64,000 nucleotides of DNA from Amycolatopsis sp. CA-126428. GTDB taxonomy: Bacteria; Actinomycetota; Actinomycetes; Mycobacteriales; Pseudonocardiaceae. Shown in pieces: positions 24,308 through 31,251 of the stretch (position 1 is the first letter of the stretch; each line of letters opens with the position of its first letter). The position numbers were made by a program, and so were the translations under genes. The stretch is taken from positions 660,739-724,738 of the forward strand of contig NZ_PPHF01000074.1 in the NCBI RefSeq assembly GCF_002904335.1, in the 5' to 3' direction. The notes below the pieces were generated by a model that saw only the letters and a list, made by a program, of their open reading frames with translations, made no database searches and was not told the DNA's origin.

Positions 24308-25072
24308 TCAGCATCCTTTCAGGACTTCGCGCAGGCGCGCGGCGAAAGCTTCGGCGTCGGTGTCGAACCCGCCGTGGCCGCCGGGGAACACTTCGGTGGC
24401 GGCGCCGAGGGCTTCGGCCAGCCCGAGGGCGGCCTGGTGGACCGGCAGTTCGGCGGACTGCTCGCCGACGGCGACCACCAGCCGCGCCGGCGTGGCCCTC
24501 AGTGTGTCGAGGTCGGGCTCGTAGGCGCCGGTCGCGGGCATGAGGTGGCCGAAGAAGTAGGCGAAGTTGCCTTCCGCGCGCGGGTCGAGTGGCGGCGCGG
24601 GGTCTACGCCCACGACTTTCATGAACGCGGCGAAGGCGGCCGCGACGCCGTGCTCGCGGAACAGGGCGGGGATGTCGGGGCCGTCGAGAGCACCGGCGGG
24701 CAGGTAACGGGTGACCGGCGGTTCGTGCAGCACGGCCGTGCGGACGTCGGCGGGGTGGTGGCGCAGGTGTTCGAGCAGGGTGATCGCGCCGCCGCTGCTG
24801 GCCAGGACGTCGGCGGGGCCGACCTCGGTGAGCAGCCGGTGCACGTCTTCGGCGTGGTCGCGGACCGGATCCGGCCCCGGGGTGCCGTCGAGGGGGCTGC
24901 GGGACAGGCCGCGCGGGTCGTAGGTGACGACGGTGTGGTCTTCGGCCAGCAGCGGCCGGAGGTGGGTGAACACCGCGGCGTCGGCGGGGCCGCCGGGGAT
25001 CAGCAGCAGCACCGGCCCGCGGCCGTGGACGTCGTAGGTGAGGGTGGCGCCGGGGACGGCGAGGGTGGTCAT
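24308..25072 (-). CDS. Alpha/beta-fold hydrolase
   Basis: A 254-residue alpha/beta hydrolase: oxyanion strand VLLLIPGGPADAAVF, DPRGLSRSP turn, nucleophile elbow DVLASSGGAITLLEHL (Ser in SSGG, a variant of GxSxG), acid near VVAVGEQS, and His in FPGGHGGFD. The substrate is unknown; it resembles esterases and haloalkane-type relatives that accompany ECF42 sigma factors. The start overlaps the sigma gene stop (ATGA). A separate promoter of ECF42 type lies inside the end of the sigma gene, 35 bases upstream, so this gene and the two after it can be induced apart from the sigma gene. Confidence 0.9.
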   Translation of the reverse strand: MTTLAVPGATLTYDVHGRGPVLLLIPGGPADAAVFTHLRPLLAEDHTVVTYDPRGLSRSPLDGTPGPDPVRDHAEDVHRLLTEVGPADVLASSGGAITLLEHLRHHPADVRTAVLHEPPVTRYLPAGALDGPDIPALFREHGVAAAFAAFMKVVGVDPAPPLDPRAEGNFAYFFGHLMPATGAYEPDLDTLRATPARLVVAVGEQSAELPVHQAALGLAEALGAATEVFPGGHGGFDTDAEAFAARLREVLKGC

Positions 25073-26355
25073 CGGTGTTCCTCCGGTGGTCGGGTTTCAC
25101 CGGCCCGACGAACGGCGTCGCCCGGGACCGACACCGTTTCGGAGATTCTTCGCGTGAGGTAGCTGCGTTCGGCGTCGGTGCCGGCGAGGTCGCGGGCTTG
25201 CTCGTACCAGTGCCGGGCTTCGGCGTGGCGGCCGAGGCGGCGGAGGAAGTCGGCGCGGGTGGCGGCCAGCAGGTGGTAGCCCGGCAGCGGCAGGGCGTCG
25301 AGGAGGGCGAGCCCGGCCGCCGGGCCGTCGGCCATGCCGACCGCGATGGCGCGGTTGAGTTCGACGACGGCGCTGGGGAGGTGCTTGCGTAGCTGGTCGT
25401 AGAGGCCGGCGATCTGGGGCCAGTCGGTCTCGGCGGCGCGGGTGGCGGTGGCGTGGCAGGCGGCGATGGCGGCCTGGATCTGGTAGGGCCCGGGACGGCG
25501 GCGGCGTAGCGCGGTCTCCAGGACGGCGGTGCCTTCGGTGATCGCGGCGGTGTCCCAGCGGGTGCGGTCCTGCTCTTCGAGCGGGACGAGGACACCGTCG
25601 TCGTCGACGCGGGTGGCGCGGCGGGCGTGCTGGAGCAGCATCAGGGCGAGCAGGCCGAGGGCTTCGGGTTCGTCGGGCATCAGCCGCGCGAGGACGCGGG
25701 CGAGCCGGAGCGCTTCGGCGGCGAGGTCGGGGCGGAGCAGGTCGGGGCCGGCGCTGGCGGAGTAGCCCTCGTTGAACGTCAGGTAGAGCACGCCGAGCAC
25801 GGCGTTGGTGCGTTCGGGCAGCAGGTGCGCGGGCGGGACGCGGTAGGGGATGCGGGCGTGGCGGATCTTGCGCTTCACCCGCACGAGCCGCTGGGACATG
25901 GTCGCTTCCGGGACGAGGAAGGCGCGGGCGATCTCGGCGGTGGACAGCCCGGCGAGGGTGCGCAGGGCGAGCGCGACCTGCGCTTCGGTGGCCAGCGCGG
26001 GGTGGCAGCAGGTGAAGATGAGCCGCAGCCGGTCGTCGGTGACGCCGCTGTCGTCGGGTTCGGGGACCGGGTCGGGGCTGGGGACGGGCATGCGCGCGGC
26101 CTCCCGGAGCTTGGCGGCGCCGAGGGCGTCGCGGCGGAGCCGGTCGGTGGCGCGGTGGCGGGCGGCGGTGGTCAGCCAGGCTCCCGGCCGATCGGGGACG
26201 CCGTCGCGGGGCCAGGTGCGCAGGGCGAGGGCGAAGGCTTCCTGGGCGCACTCCTCGGCGAGGTCCCAGTCGCCGGTGATCCGGATGAGCGTGGCCACGA
26301 CCTGGCCCCACTCTTCGCGGAATGCCTCGGCGACCGCGGTCTCGACGTCCACCAC
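25069..26355 (-). CDS. ECF42-family RNA polymerase sigma factor
   Basis: A 428-residue ECF42 sigma factor, paralogous to the one at 13256. Region 2: DLAEECAQEAFALALRTWPR and AWLTTAARHRATDRLRRD. Region 4: LAGLSTAEIARAFLVPEATM and SQRLVRVKRKIRHARIPYRV. The C-terminal TPR-like extension shows VLGVLYLTFNEGYSASAGPD, RVLARLMPDEPEALGLLALM and GPYQIQAAIAACH. AAAGGAG lies upstream of ATG 26355. It has its own TGTCGG/TTCGTC promoter inside the end of the TetR gene, so it is probably autoregulated. It leads an operon with a hydrolase, a YCII protein and a GyrI-like protein. Confidence 0.92.
   Translation of the reverse strand: MVDVETAVAEAFREEWGQVVATLIRITGDWDLAEECAQEAFALALRTWPRDGVPDRPGAWLTTAARHRATDRLRRDALGAAKLREAARMPVPSPDPVPEPDDSGVTDDRLRLIFTCCHPALATEAQVALALRTLAGLSTAEIARAFLVPEATMSQRLVRVKRKIRHARIPYRVPPAHLLPERTNAVLGVLYLTFNEGYSASAGPDLLRPDLAAEALRLARVLARLMPDEPEALGLLALMLLQHARRATRVDDDGVLVPLEEQDRTRWDTAAITEGTAVLETALRRRRPGPYQIQAAIAACHATATRAAETDWPQIAGLYDQLRKHLPSAVVELNRAIAVGMADGPAAGLALLDALPLPGYHLLAATRADFLRRLGRHAEARHWYEQARDLAGTDAERSYLTRRISETVSVPGDAVRRAGETRPPEEHR
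25107..25133 (-). promoter_or_regulatory. Internal ECF42-type promoter for hydrolase-YCII-GyrI
   Basis: On the minus strand TGTCGG (25133-25128), 15 bases, TTCGTC (25112-25107); 22 of 27 bases match the sigma gene's own promoter at 26411-26385. It lies within the sigma coding region, 35 bases before the hydrolase start. Confidence 0.8.
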
Positions 26356-26380
26356 GCGCTCCTTTCCGCCGGTTTCACCC

Positions 26381-27445
26381 TCACGACGAACGGGACGGCC
26401 CGGGACCGACAGCCGCGGCGTGGCTCGCGCCGTACCCGTCGGCGCGTACGACGATCCGGCCGTCTTCGACGCGGATGGCCGTCTCGGTGGCGTCGCTGAC
26501 GGCGGTGACGCCGGCGGCGGCCGCGAGTGCGCCGGTCGCGTCGCAGACGAGCCGGAGCCGGGGCCGGTCCGGGGGTGCGATCGCCTGGTCGAGGCAGCCG
26601 CGCAGGTCGGCGACGGCGAGCCGGGCCAGCGGCGCGAGTTCGCCGGGGTCGCTGGTCACGAGCACGGCGGTGACGTCGGCGCCGGCGCGGACGGCCTCTT
26701 CGAAGGCGGCGGCGCGGTGCAGGCCGAGGACGGTGACGACGCCGTCGCCGGGCCGGAAGGCTTCGCCGGTCAGCAGGTCGGTCGCCGCCGGCGGGTTCCA
26801 CGGCTGCCCGGCGGGCCGGGCCTGGGTGGTGATCGGCGGCTCGGCCGGCCAGTCGTCGCCCAGGTCCAGCTCGAGCAGGGCGGCGCAGGCGGTGACCAGG
26901 TGGAACGGCTCGCCGAAGCCGGGCGCGGCGGCGGCGAGCTGGCTCGCGCCGTGCAGCGTGGTGAGCGCGGCTTCGGCGACCCGCACGAGACGGCGTCCCG
27001 GCCGGACGCGTTCGAGGGCGAGCCCGAGCAGGATCGCGTCGACGTGCATGAGCTGGGCGAAGGGGCGCCGGGTGTGCTCGTCGGCGAGGACTTCGGGCAG
27101 CAGGTCGCGGGCGAGGCGGGCGTCTTCGGTGTCGGTGTCGGTGGCCAGCGGGAGCCGGGCGATCCAGGCGCGGGCGAAGGCGGCCAGGACGTCGGCCGCG
27201 GCCGGGTCCGGCGGCGGGACGGCGGGCCGGGGTGCACGTTCGGCGAGGTCGGCCAGGACGGCGAAGTACAGGGCGCGTTTGCCGGGGAAGTTGGAGTAGA
27301 CCGCGCCGCGGGTGAGTTCGGCGCGTTCGGCGATGACGTCGATCTTCGCCTCGCGGAAGCCGCGGCGGGCGAACTCGTCGCGGGCGGCGGTGAGCACCTT
27401 GGCGCGGTTGCGCTCCTGGGTCTCCGCCCTGCTGAGCCTGGCCAT
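26381..27445 (-). CDS. TetR regulator with C-terminal thioredoxin-like domain
   Basis: A 354-residue protein, far longer than a normal TetR (about 200). Residues 1-70 carry the HTH (AKIDVIAERAELTRGAVYSN, FPGKRALYFAVLADL); about 70-200 form the helical ligand domain. From about 215 the chain reads like a thioredoxin/peroxiredoxin fold (ATDLLTGEAFRPGDGVVTVL, VTAVLVTSDPGELAPLARLA, VCDATGALAAAAGV) but without a CxxC or peroxidatic Cys in the usual place. GGAGGACG precedes ATG 27445. It is divergent from the P450, its likely target. The sigma promoter lies inside its 3' end. Confidence 0.85.
   Translation of the reverse strand: MARLSRAETQERNRAKVLTAARDEFARRGFREAKIDVIAERAELTRGAVYSNFPGKRALYFAVLADLAERAPRPAVPPPDPAAADVLAAFARAWIARLPLATDTDTEDARLARDLLPEVLADEHTRRPFAQLMHVDAILLGLALERVRPGRRLVRVAEAALTTLHGASQLAAAAPGFGEPFHLVTACAALLELDLGDDWPAEPPITTQARPAGQPWNPPAATDLLTGEAFRPGDGVVTVLGLHRAAAFEEAVRAGADVTAVLVTSDPGELAPLARLAVADLRGCLDQAIAPPDRPRLRLVCDATGALAAAAGVTAVSDATETAIRVEDGRIVVRADGYGASHAAAVGPGPSRSS
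26385..26411 (-). promoter_or_regulatory. ECF42-type promoter of the sigma gene at 25069
   Basis: On the minus strand TGTCGG (26411-26406), 15 bases, TTCGTC (26390-26385), 30 bases before the sigma start; near-identical to the site at 25133-25107. Confidence 0.82.
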
Positions 27446-27531
27446 CGTCCTCCTTGCCGTGGGATCGCCCGTCAAGATACCGTGACCACTGAAATGATAA
27501 GAGCATCTGATTTGAACATCTGGAGTGGTGG

Positions 27532-28707
27532 ATGACCCCCGAGATCGACCTGACCGACCCGAAGGTGCTCACCGACCCGTTCACCGCCTACGACCGGGCA
27601 CGGGAAGTGAGCGCGGTGGCCAAGCTGGTCATCCCCGGTTTCGGCCCGTTCTGGGCCCTGACCCGCTACGCCGAAGCGCGCGCGATGCTGACCGACGCGC
27701 GGTTCGAGGTGAACTCCGGCAGCTTCCTGCGGCCACCCGGGATCCCCGAGCACTGCCGGGCGTACCTGGAGACGATGTCGGAGAAGGACGGGCCGGAGCA
27801 CCTGCGGCTGCGGCGGCTGGTGGCGCCGGCGTTCACGCCGAAGCGGGCCGCGCAGCTGCGGCCACGCCTGGCCGCGATCACCGAGCGGCTGCTCGACGAG
27901 CTGCCCGGGCACGCCGAAGACGGCGTCGTCGATCTGGTGCCGCACTTCGCGCGGCCGCTGCCGATCGACGTCATCTGCGAGCTGGTCGGCATTCCCGCGG
28001 CCGATCGGCCGCGCTGGCGCGAGTACGGGGCCGCGGTCGCGAGCGGGATGGGGCCGGACTTCGCCGCGGCGATCCCGGCGATCATCGAGGGCGCGCGGGA
28101 CGCCGTGGCGCGCAGCCGAGCCGAGCCGGGCGACGACCTCATCGGCGACCTGGTGCGGGTCCAGGCCGAGGACGGTGACCGGCTGACCGACACCGAGCTG
28201 GTCACCCTGGTGTGGCACCTGGTCCTGGCCGGGCAGACGCCGGTGAACCTCATCGCCAACGCCGTCGAAGCGCTGCTGCGGCACCCGGACCAGCTGGCTC
28301 TCCTGCGCACGGACCCCGGGTTGTGGCCGGGGGCGGTGGAGGAGCTGATGCGCTGGTGCAGCCCGCAGCTGCTGACCACGCCGCGATTCGCGCGCGAGGA
28401 CGTCGAAATCGACGGCGAGCTGATCCGCCGGGGTGAGCGGGTGACGGCGGCGATGGTGGCCGCCGACCGCGATCCGCGGGCGTTCGCCGACCCGGACCGC
28501 TTCGACATCACCCGCTCGGGGCCGGCGCAGCTGGGCTTCTCGCACGGCCCGCACTTCTGCCTGGGCGCCTCGATCTCGCGAGTGCAGACCGAAGTGGCGC
28601 TGTCGTCGCTGTTCGCGCGCTTCCCGGACCTGGCGCTGGTGGAGGACGTCCCGCGGGCGCCCGACGGCGGGACCTGGCGCCCGGCGCGGCTACTGCTGAC
28701 GTTCTGA
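27532..28707 (+). CDS. Cytochrome P450 monooxygenase
   Basis: A 391-residue bacterial class I P450. I-helix LVWHLVLAGQTPVNLIANAV, where the usual AG-x-[DE]-T acid/alcohol pair is replaced by AGQTP; K-helix ExxR in VEELMRWC; haem loop FSHGPHFCLGASISR with the axial Cys near residue 344. The missing acid/alcohol pair suggests an altered oxygen-activation mode, as in some macrolide P450s. The substrate is unknown and no ferredoxin gene is adjacent. It is divergent from the TetR-thioredoxin-like regulator and its 3' end overlaps the convergent TetR gene by 18 bases. Confidence 0.92.
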   Translation: MTPEIDLTDPKVLTDPFTAYDRAREVSAVAKLVIPGFGPFWALTRYAEARAMLTDARFEVNSGSFLRPPGIPEHCRAYLETMSEKDGPEHLRLRRLVAPAFTPKRAAQLRPRLAAITERLLDELPGHAEDGVVDLVPHFARPLPIDVICELVGIPAADRPRWREYGAAVASGMGPDFAAAIPAIIEGARDAVARSRAEPGDDLIGDLVRVQAEDGDRLTDTELVTLVWHLVLAGQTPVNLIANAVEALLRHPDQLALLRTDPGLWPGAVEELMRWCSPQLLTTPRFAREDVEIDGELIRRGERVTAAMVAADRDPRAFADPDRFDITRSGPAQLGFSHGPHFCLGASISRVQTEVALSSLFARFPDLALVEDVPRAPDGGTWRPARLLLTF

Positions 28708-29466
28708 CACGAGCGCTTCGATGCCGTCGAGGACCCGGGCGAGGCCGAAGCGGAAGGTGTAGGCCGGGTTCTCGGCGGCGTTGTGGGCCTCGCCGGCGGC
28801 CTGGCCGACGCGGGACGAGATCGGGTAGTGCGCCGCGTCGGCGGCCGGGATGCCGGCCAGCACCGGCCAGGCGCGCTCCCACCACTGCGCGTCGGTCAGG
28901 CCGGTGGCGCGGACCAGGCGGGCGTTGTCGAGCGAGCTGCGCGCGGTGCTCCGGACCAGGCCGGTGACGAGGCCGACCACGGCGTCCATCTCGACGTCGC
29001 CGAGGCCGATGCCTTCGATCGCGCGCAGCTCGTGCTCGTACTTGGCGAAGCTGTGCGGGCCCAGCGCCGAGCGGCTGGTGGTCACGTGCAGCAGCCACGG
29101 GTGGCGGTGGAACAGCGCCCACTGCGCTTCGGCGATCGCGGTCAGTGCCGCTCGCCAGCCGAGGCCTTCCTCCGGGGCGGTCAGCTCGCCGTGGGCGTGG
29201 TCGATCATCAGGTCCAGCAGCTCGGCCCGGCCCGGCACGTAGGTGTAGAGCGACATGGGGGAGACGCCGAGCTGCTCGGCGACCCGGCGGATGGTGACGG
29301 CTTCGATGCCGTCGGCGTCGGCGAGCGCGATCGCGGCGCGGACGACGTCGGCCGTGGCCAGCTTGGGTTTCGGGCCGCGGCGCGGGGGTGCCAAAACGCC
29401 CCAGAGCAGCTCGATCGCCCGCCGCGGGTCGCCGTCACCGTTTTCCTGCGTGCGCACGCCGGCCAT
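28690..29466 (-). CDS. TetR/AcrR family regulator (TetR_C_1 type) of the ABC exporter
   Basis: A 258-residue TetR. The HTH lies at about residues 50-80 (GIEAVTIRRVAEQLGVSPMS then LYTYVPGRAELLDLMIDHAH), after a basic extension (PPRRGPKPKL). The long C-terminal domain belongs to the TetR_C_1 class of tetracycline and anthracycline sensors. ATG 29466 is chosen because the open frame upstream crosses the operators. It is divergent from a DrrAB-like exporter with two GTACNNNGTAC operators in the 79-base gap, so it almost certainly represses that operon. Confidence 0.9.
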   Translation of the reverse strand: MAGVRTQENGDGDPRRAIELLWGVLAPPRRGPKPKLATADVVRAAIALADADGIEAVTIRRVAEQLGVSPMSLYTYVPGRAELLDLMIDHAHGELTAPEEGLGWRAALTAIAEAQWALFHRHPWLLHVTTSRSALGPHSFAKYEHELRAIEGIGLGDVEMDAVVGLVTGLVRSTARSSLDNARLVRATGLTDAQWWERAWPVLAGIPAADAAHYPISSRVGQAAGEAHNAAENPAYTFRFGLARVLDGIEALVSERQQ

Positions 29467-29483
29467 TCTGCCCACCTGATTCC

Positions 29484-29533
29484 CGTACAACGTACAGAGT
29501 TGTGCTAACCTCTTCTTCGTACACTGTACAGAA
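29484..29533. promoter_or_regulatory. Paired operators between TetR and the ABC exporter
   Basis: CGTACAACGTACAGAG (29484-29499) and CGTACACTGTACAGAA (29518-29533) are two copies of CGTACANNGTACAGA, each a dyad of GTAC half-sites, 34 bases apart. TACACT at 29520-29525 in the second copy could be the exporter's -10. Confidence 0.82.
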
Positions 29534-29545
29534 TTAAGGGGCAGG

Positions 29546-30472
29546 ATGACTCCGCACATTCACGCCGAGGGACTGCGCAAGCGCTACGGCGACGCGTACG
29601 CCCTCGAGGGGTTCGATCTCTCCGTCCCGGCCGGCACCCTGTGCGGCCTGCTGGGACCCAACGGCGCGGGCAAGACCACCGCGGTCCGCGTGCTCTCGAC
29701 GCTGCTGCGCCACGACGGCGGCGTCGCCCGGGTGGCCGGGTTCGACGTCGCCACCGAACCGGCGAAGGTGCGGGCGTCGATCGGGCTGGTCGGCCAGCAG
29801 GCCGCCGTCGACGAGATCCTGTCCGGGCGGCAGAACCTGATCCTCTTCGGCCGGCTGCACCACCTGGGCCGGCGGGAGGCCGCCCGGCGCGCCGACGACC
29901 TGCTCGAGCGGTTCGGCCTCGCCGGCACCGGTCCGAAGCCGGTGTCGGCCTACTCCGGCGGGATGCGGCGGCGGCTCGACCTCGCCGCGTCGCTGCTGGC
30001 GGCCCCGCGGGTGCTCTTCCTCGACGAGCCGACGACCGGGCTGGACCCGCGCAGCCGCGCCGAGGTCTGGCGGGCGGTGCGGTCGCTGGTCGCGGACGGG
30101 ACGACGGTGCTGCTCACGACGCAGTACCTGGAGGAGGCCGACCGGCTGGCCGACCGGATTTCCCTCGTCGAGCACGGCCGGGTGATCGCCGAAGGGTCCC
30201 CGGCCGAGCTGAAGGGCTCGCTCGGGGCGACCCGGATCGAGCTGGTGCTCACCGACCCGGACGCGCTCGGCGCGGCGGCGGGCCTGCTGGCGCGGGTCAC
30301 CGGGGCCGAGCCGGTCACCGAGGAGCTGCGGGTGAGCGCCGCCGCCGAGCCGTCGATGCTGACCGACGTCGTGCGTGAGCTGGCGGCGACCGAGCTGTCG
30401 TTCGCCGACGTGGCGCTGCGGCAGCCGACGCTCGACGAAGTGTTCCTGCAGCTGACGGGGGTGCCGGGATGA
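29546..30472 (+). CDS. Daunorubicin-resistance-type ABC transporter ATP-binding protein (DrrA-like)
   Basis: A 308-residue ABC ATPase. Walker A GLLGPNGAGKTTAVRVL at about residues 35-51, Q-loop VGQQAAVDEILSG, signature YSGGMRRRLDLAASLL, Walker B VLFLDEPTTGLDPRSR and the H-loop region TTQYLEEADRLADR. The C-terminal extension (about 215-308) is the DrrA-type domain that contacts the permease. With DrrB it exports hydrophobic compounds such as anthracyclines. The stop overlaps the permease start (ATGA). Expression is likely controlled by the divergent TetR. Confidence 0.94.
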   Translation: MTPHIHAEGLRKRYGDAYALEGFDLSVPAGTLCGLLGPNGAGKTTAVRVLSTLLRHDGGVARVAGFDVATEPAKVRASIGLVGQQAAVDEILSGRQNLILFGRLHHLGRREAARRADDLLERFGLAGTGPKPVSAYSGGMRRRLDLAASLLAAPRVLFLDEPTTGLDPRSRAEVWRAVRSLVADGTTVLLTTQYLEEADRLADRISLVEHGRVIAEGSPAELKGSLGATRIELVLTDPDALGAAAGLLARVTGAEPVTEELRVSAAAEPSMLTDVVRELAATELSFADVALRQPTLDEVFLQLTGVPG

Positions 30473-31251
30473 GGTGGGCGATCGAAGACGGCTGGACGCT
30501 GACCCAGCGCTACCTGGCCCAGCTGGCACGGCGCCCGGCGCGCCTCGCCGGGGTGGTGGCGTTCCCGATCCTGATGGTGCTGATCTTCGCCTACCTGCTC
30601 GGCGGCGGGATGAGCGTGCCCGGCGGGGGCTCCTACCGGGAGTTCCTGATGCCGGGCATGTTCGCGATGACCATGGCCTTCGGGCTCTCGGGGACGATGA
30701 TCGCGGTGCTGGACGACACCGGCAAGGGCGTCACCGACCGGTTCCGGTCGCTGCCGATGGCGCCGTCGGCGGTGTTCACCGGGCGGGTGGCGGCGGACCT
30801 GGTGAACGCCGTCCTCGCGCTGGCCGTGCTGGTGGGCTGCGGGTTCGCCGTCGGCTGGCGCCCGCACGGGAGCCTGGGCGAGACCCTCGCGGCGCTGGGC
30901 CTGCTGCTCCTGCTGCGGACGGCGCTGGTGTGGGCCGGGATCTACCTGGGCCTGCTGACCGCCGATCCGTCGATGGTGACCGTGGCGCAGACGCTGGAAT
31001 TCCCGTTCGGGTTCCTCTCCGGCGCGTTCGTGGCGACTTCGACGATGCCGGCGTGGCTGGGAACCGTGGCGGAGTGGAACCCGTTGTCCTCCACGGTGAC
31101 CGCGGCGCGGGTGCTGTTCGGCAACCCGGGCGCGGCGGGGACGTCCTGGGTGAGTGCGCACGCGGTGCCGATGGCCGTGGGGTGGCCGCTGGTGCTGCTG
31201 GCGGTGTTCGTGCCGTTGTCGGTGCGCAGGTACGGGAGGCTGGGGAACTGA
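30469..31251 (+). CDS. ABC-2 type permease (DrrB-like)
   Basis: A 260-residue permease with six membrane spans, among them LAGVVAFPILMVLIFAYLLG, AVLALAVLVGCGFAVGW and ALVWAGIYLGLL. The ABC-2 signature region reads FPFGFLSGAFVATSTMPAWL then EWNPLSSTVTAARVLFGNPG. It pairs with the preceding ATPase in one exporter and overlaps it by four bases. Its TGA stop overlaps the proposed CTG start of the helicase gene, so the exporter and helicase genes look translationally coupled. Confidence 0.93.
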   Translation: MRWAIEDGWTLTQRYLAQLARRPARLAGVVAFPILMVLIFAYLLGGGMSVPGGGSYREFLMPGMFAMTMAFGLSGTMIAVLDDTGKGVTDRFRSLPMAPSAVFTGRVAADLVNAVLALAVLVGCGFAVGWRPHGSLGETLAALGLLLLLRTALVWAGIYLGLLTADPSMVTVAQTLEFPFGFLSGAFVATSTMPAWLGTVAEWNPLSSTVTAARVLFGNPGAAGTSWVSAHAVPMAVGWPLVLLAVFVPLSVRRYGRLGN

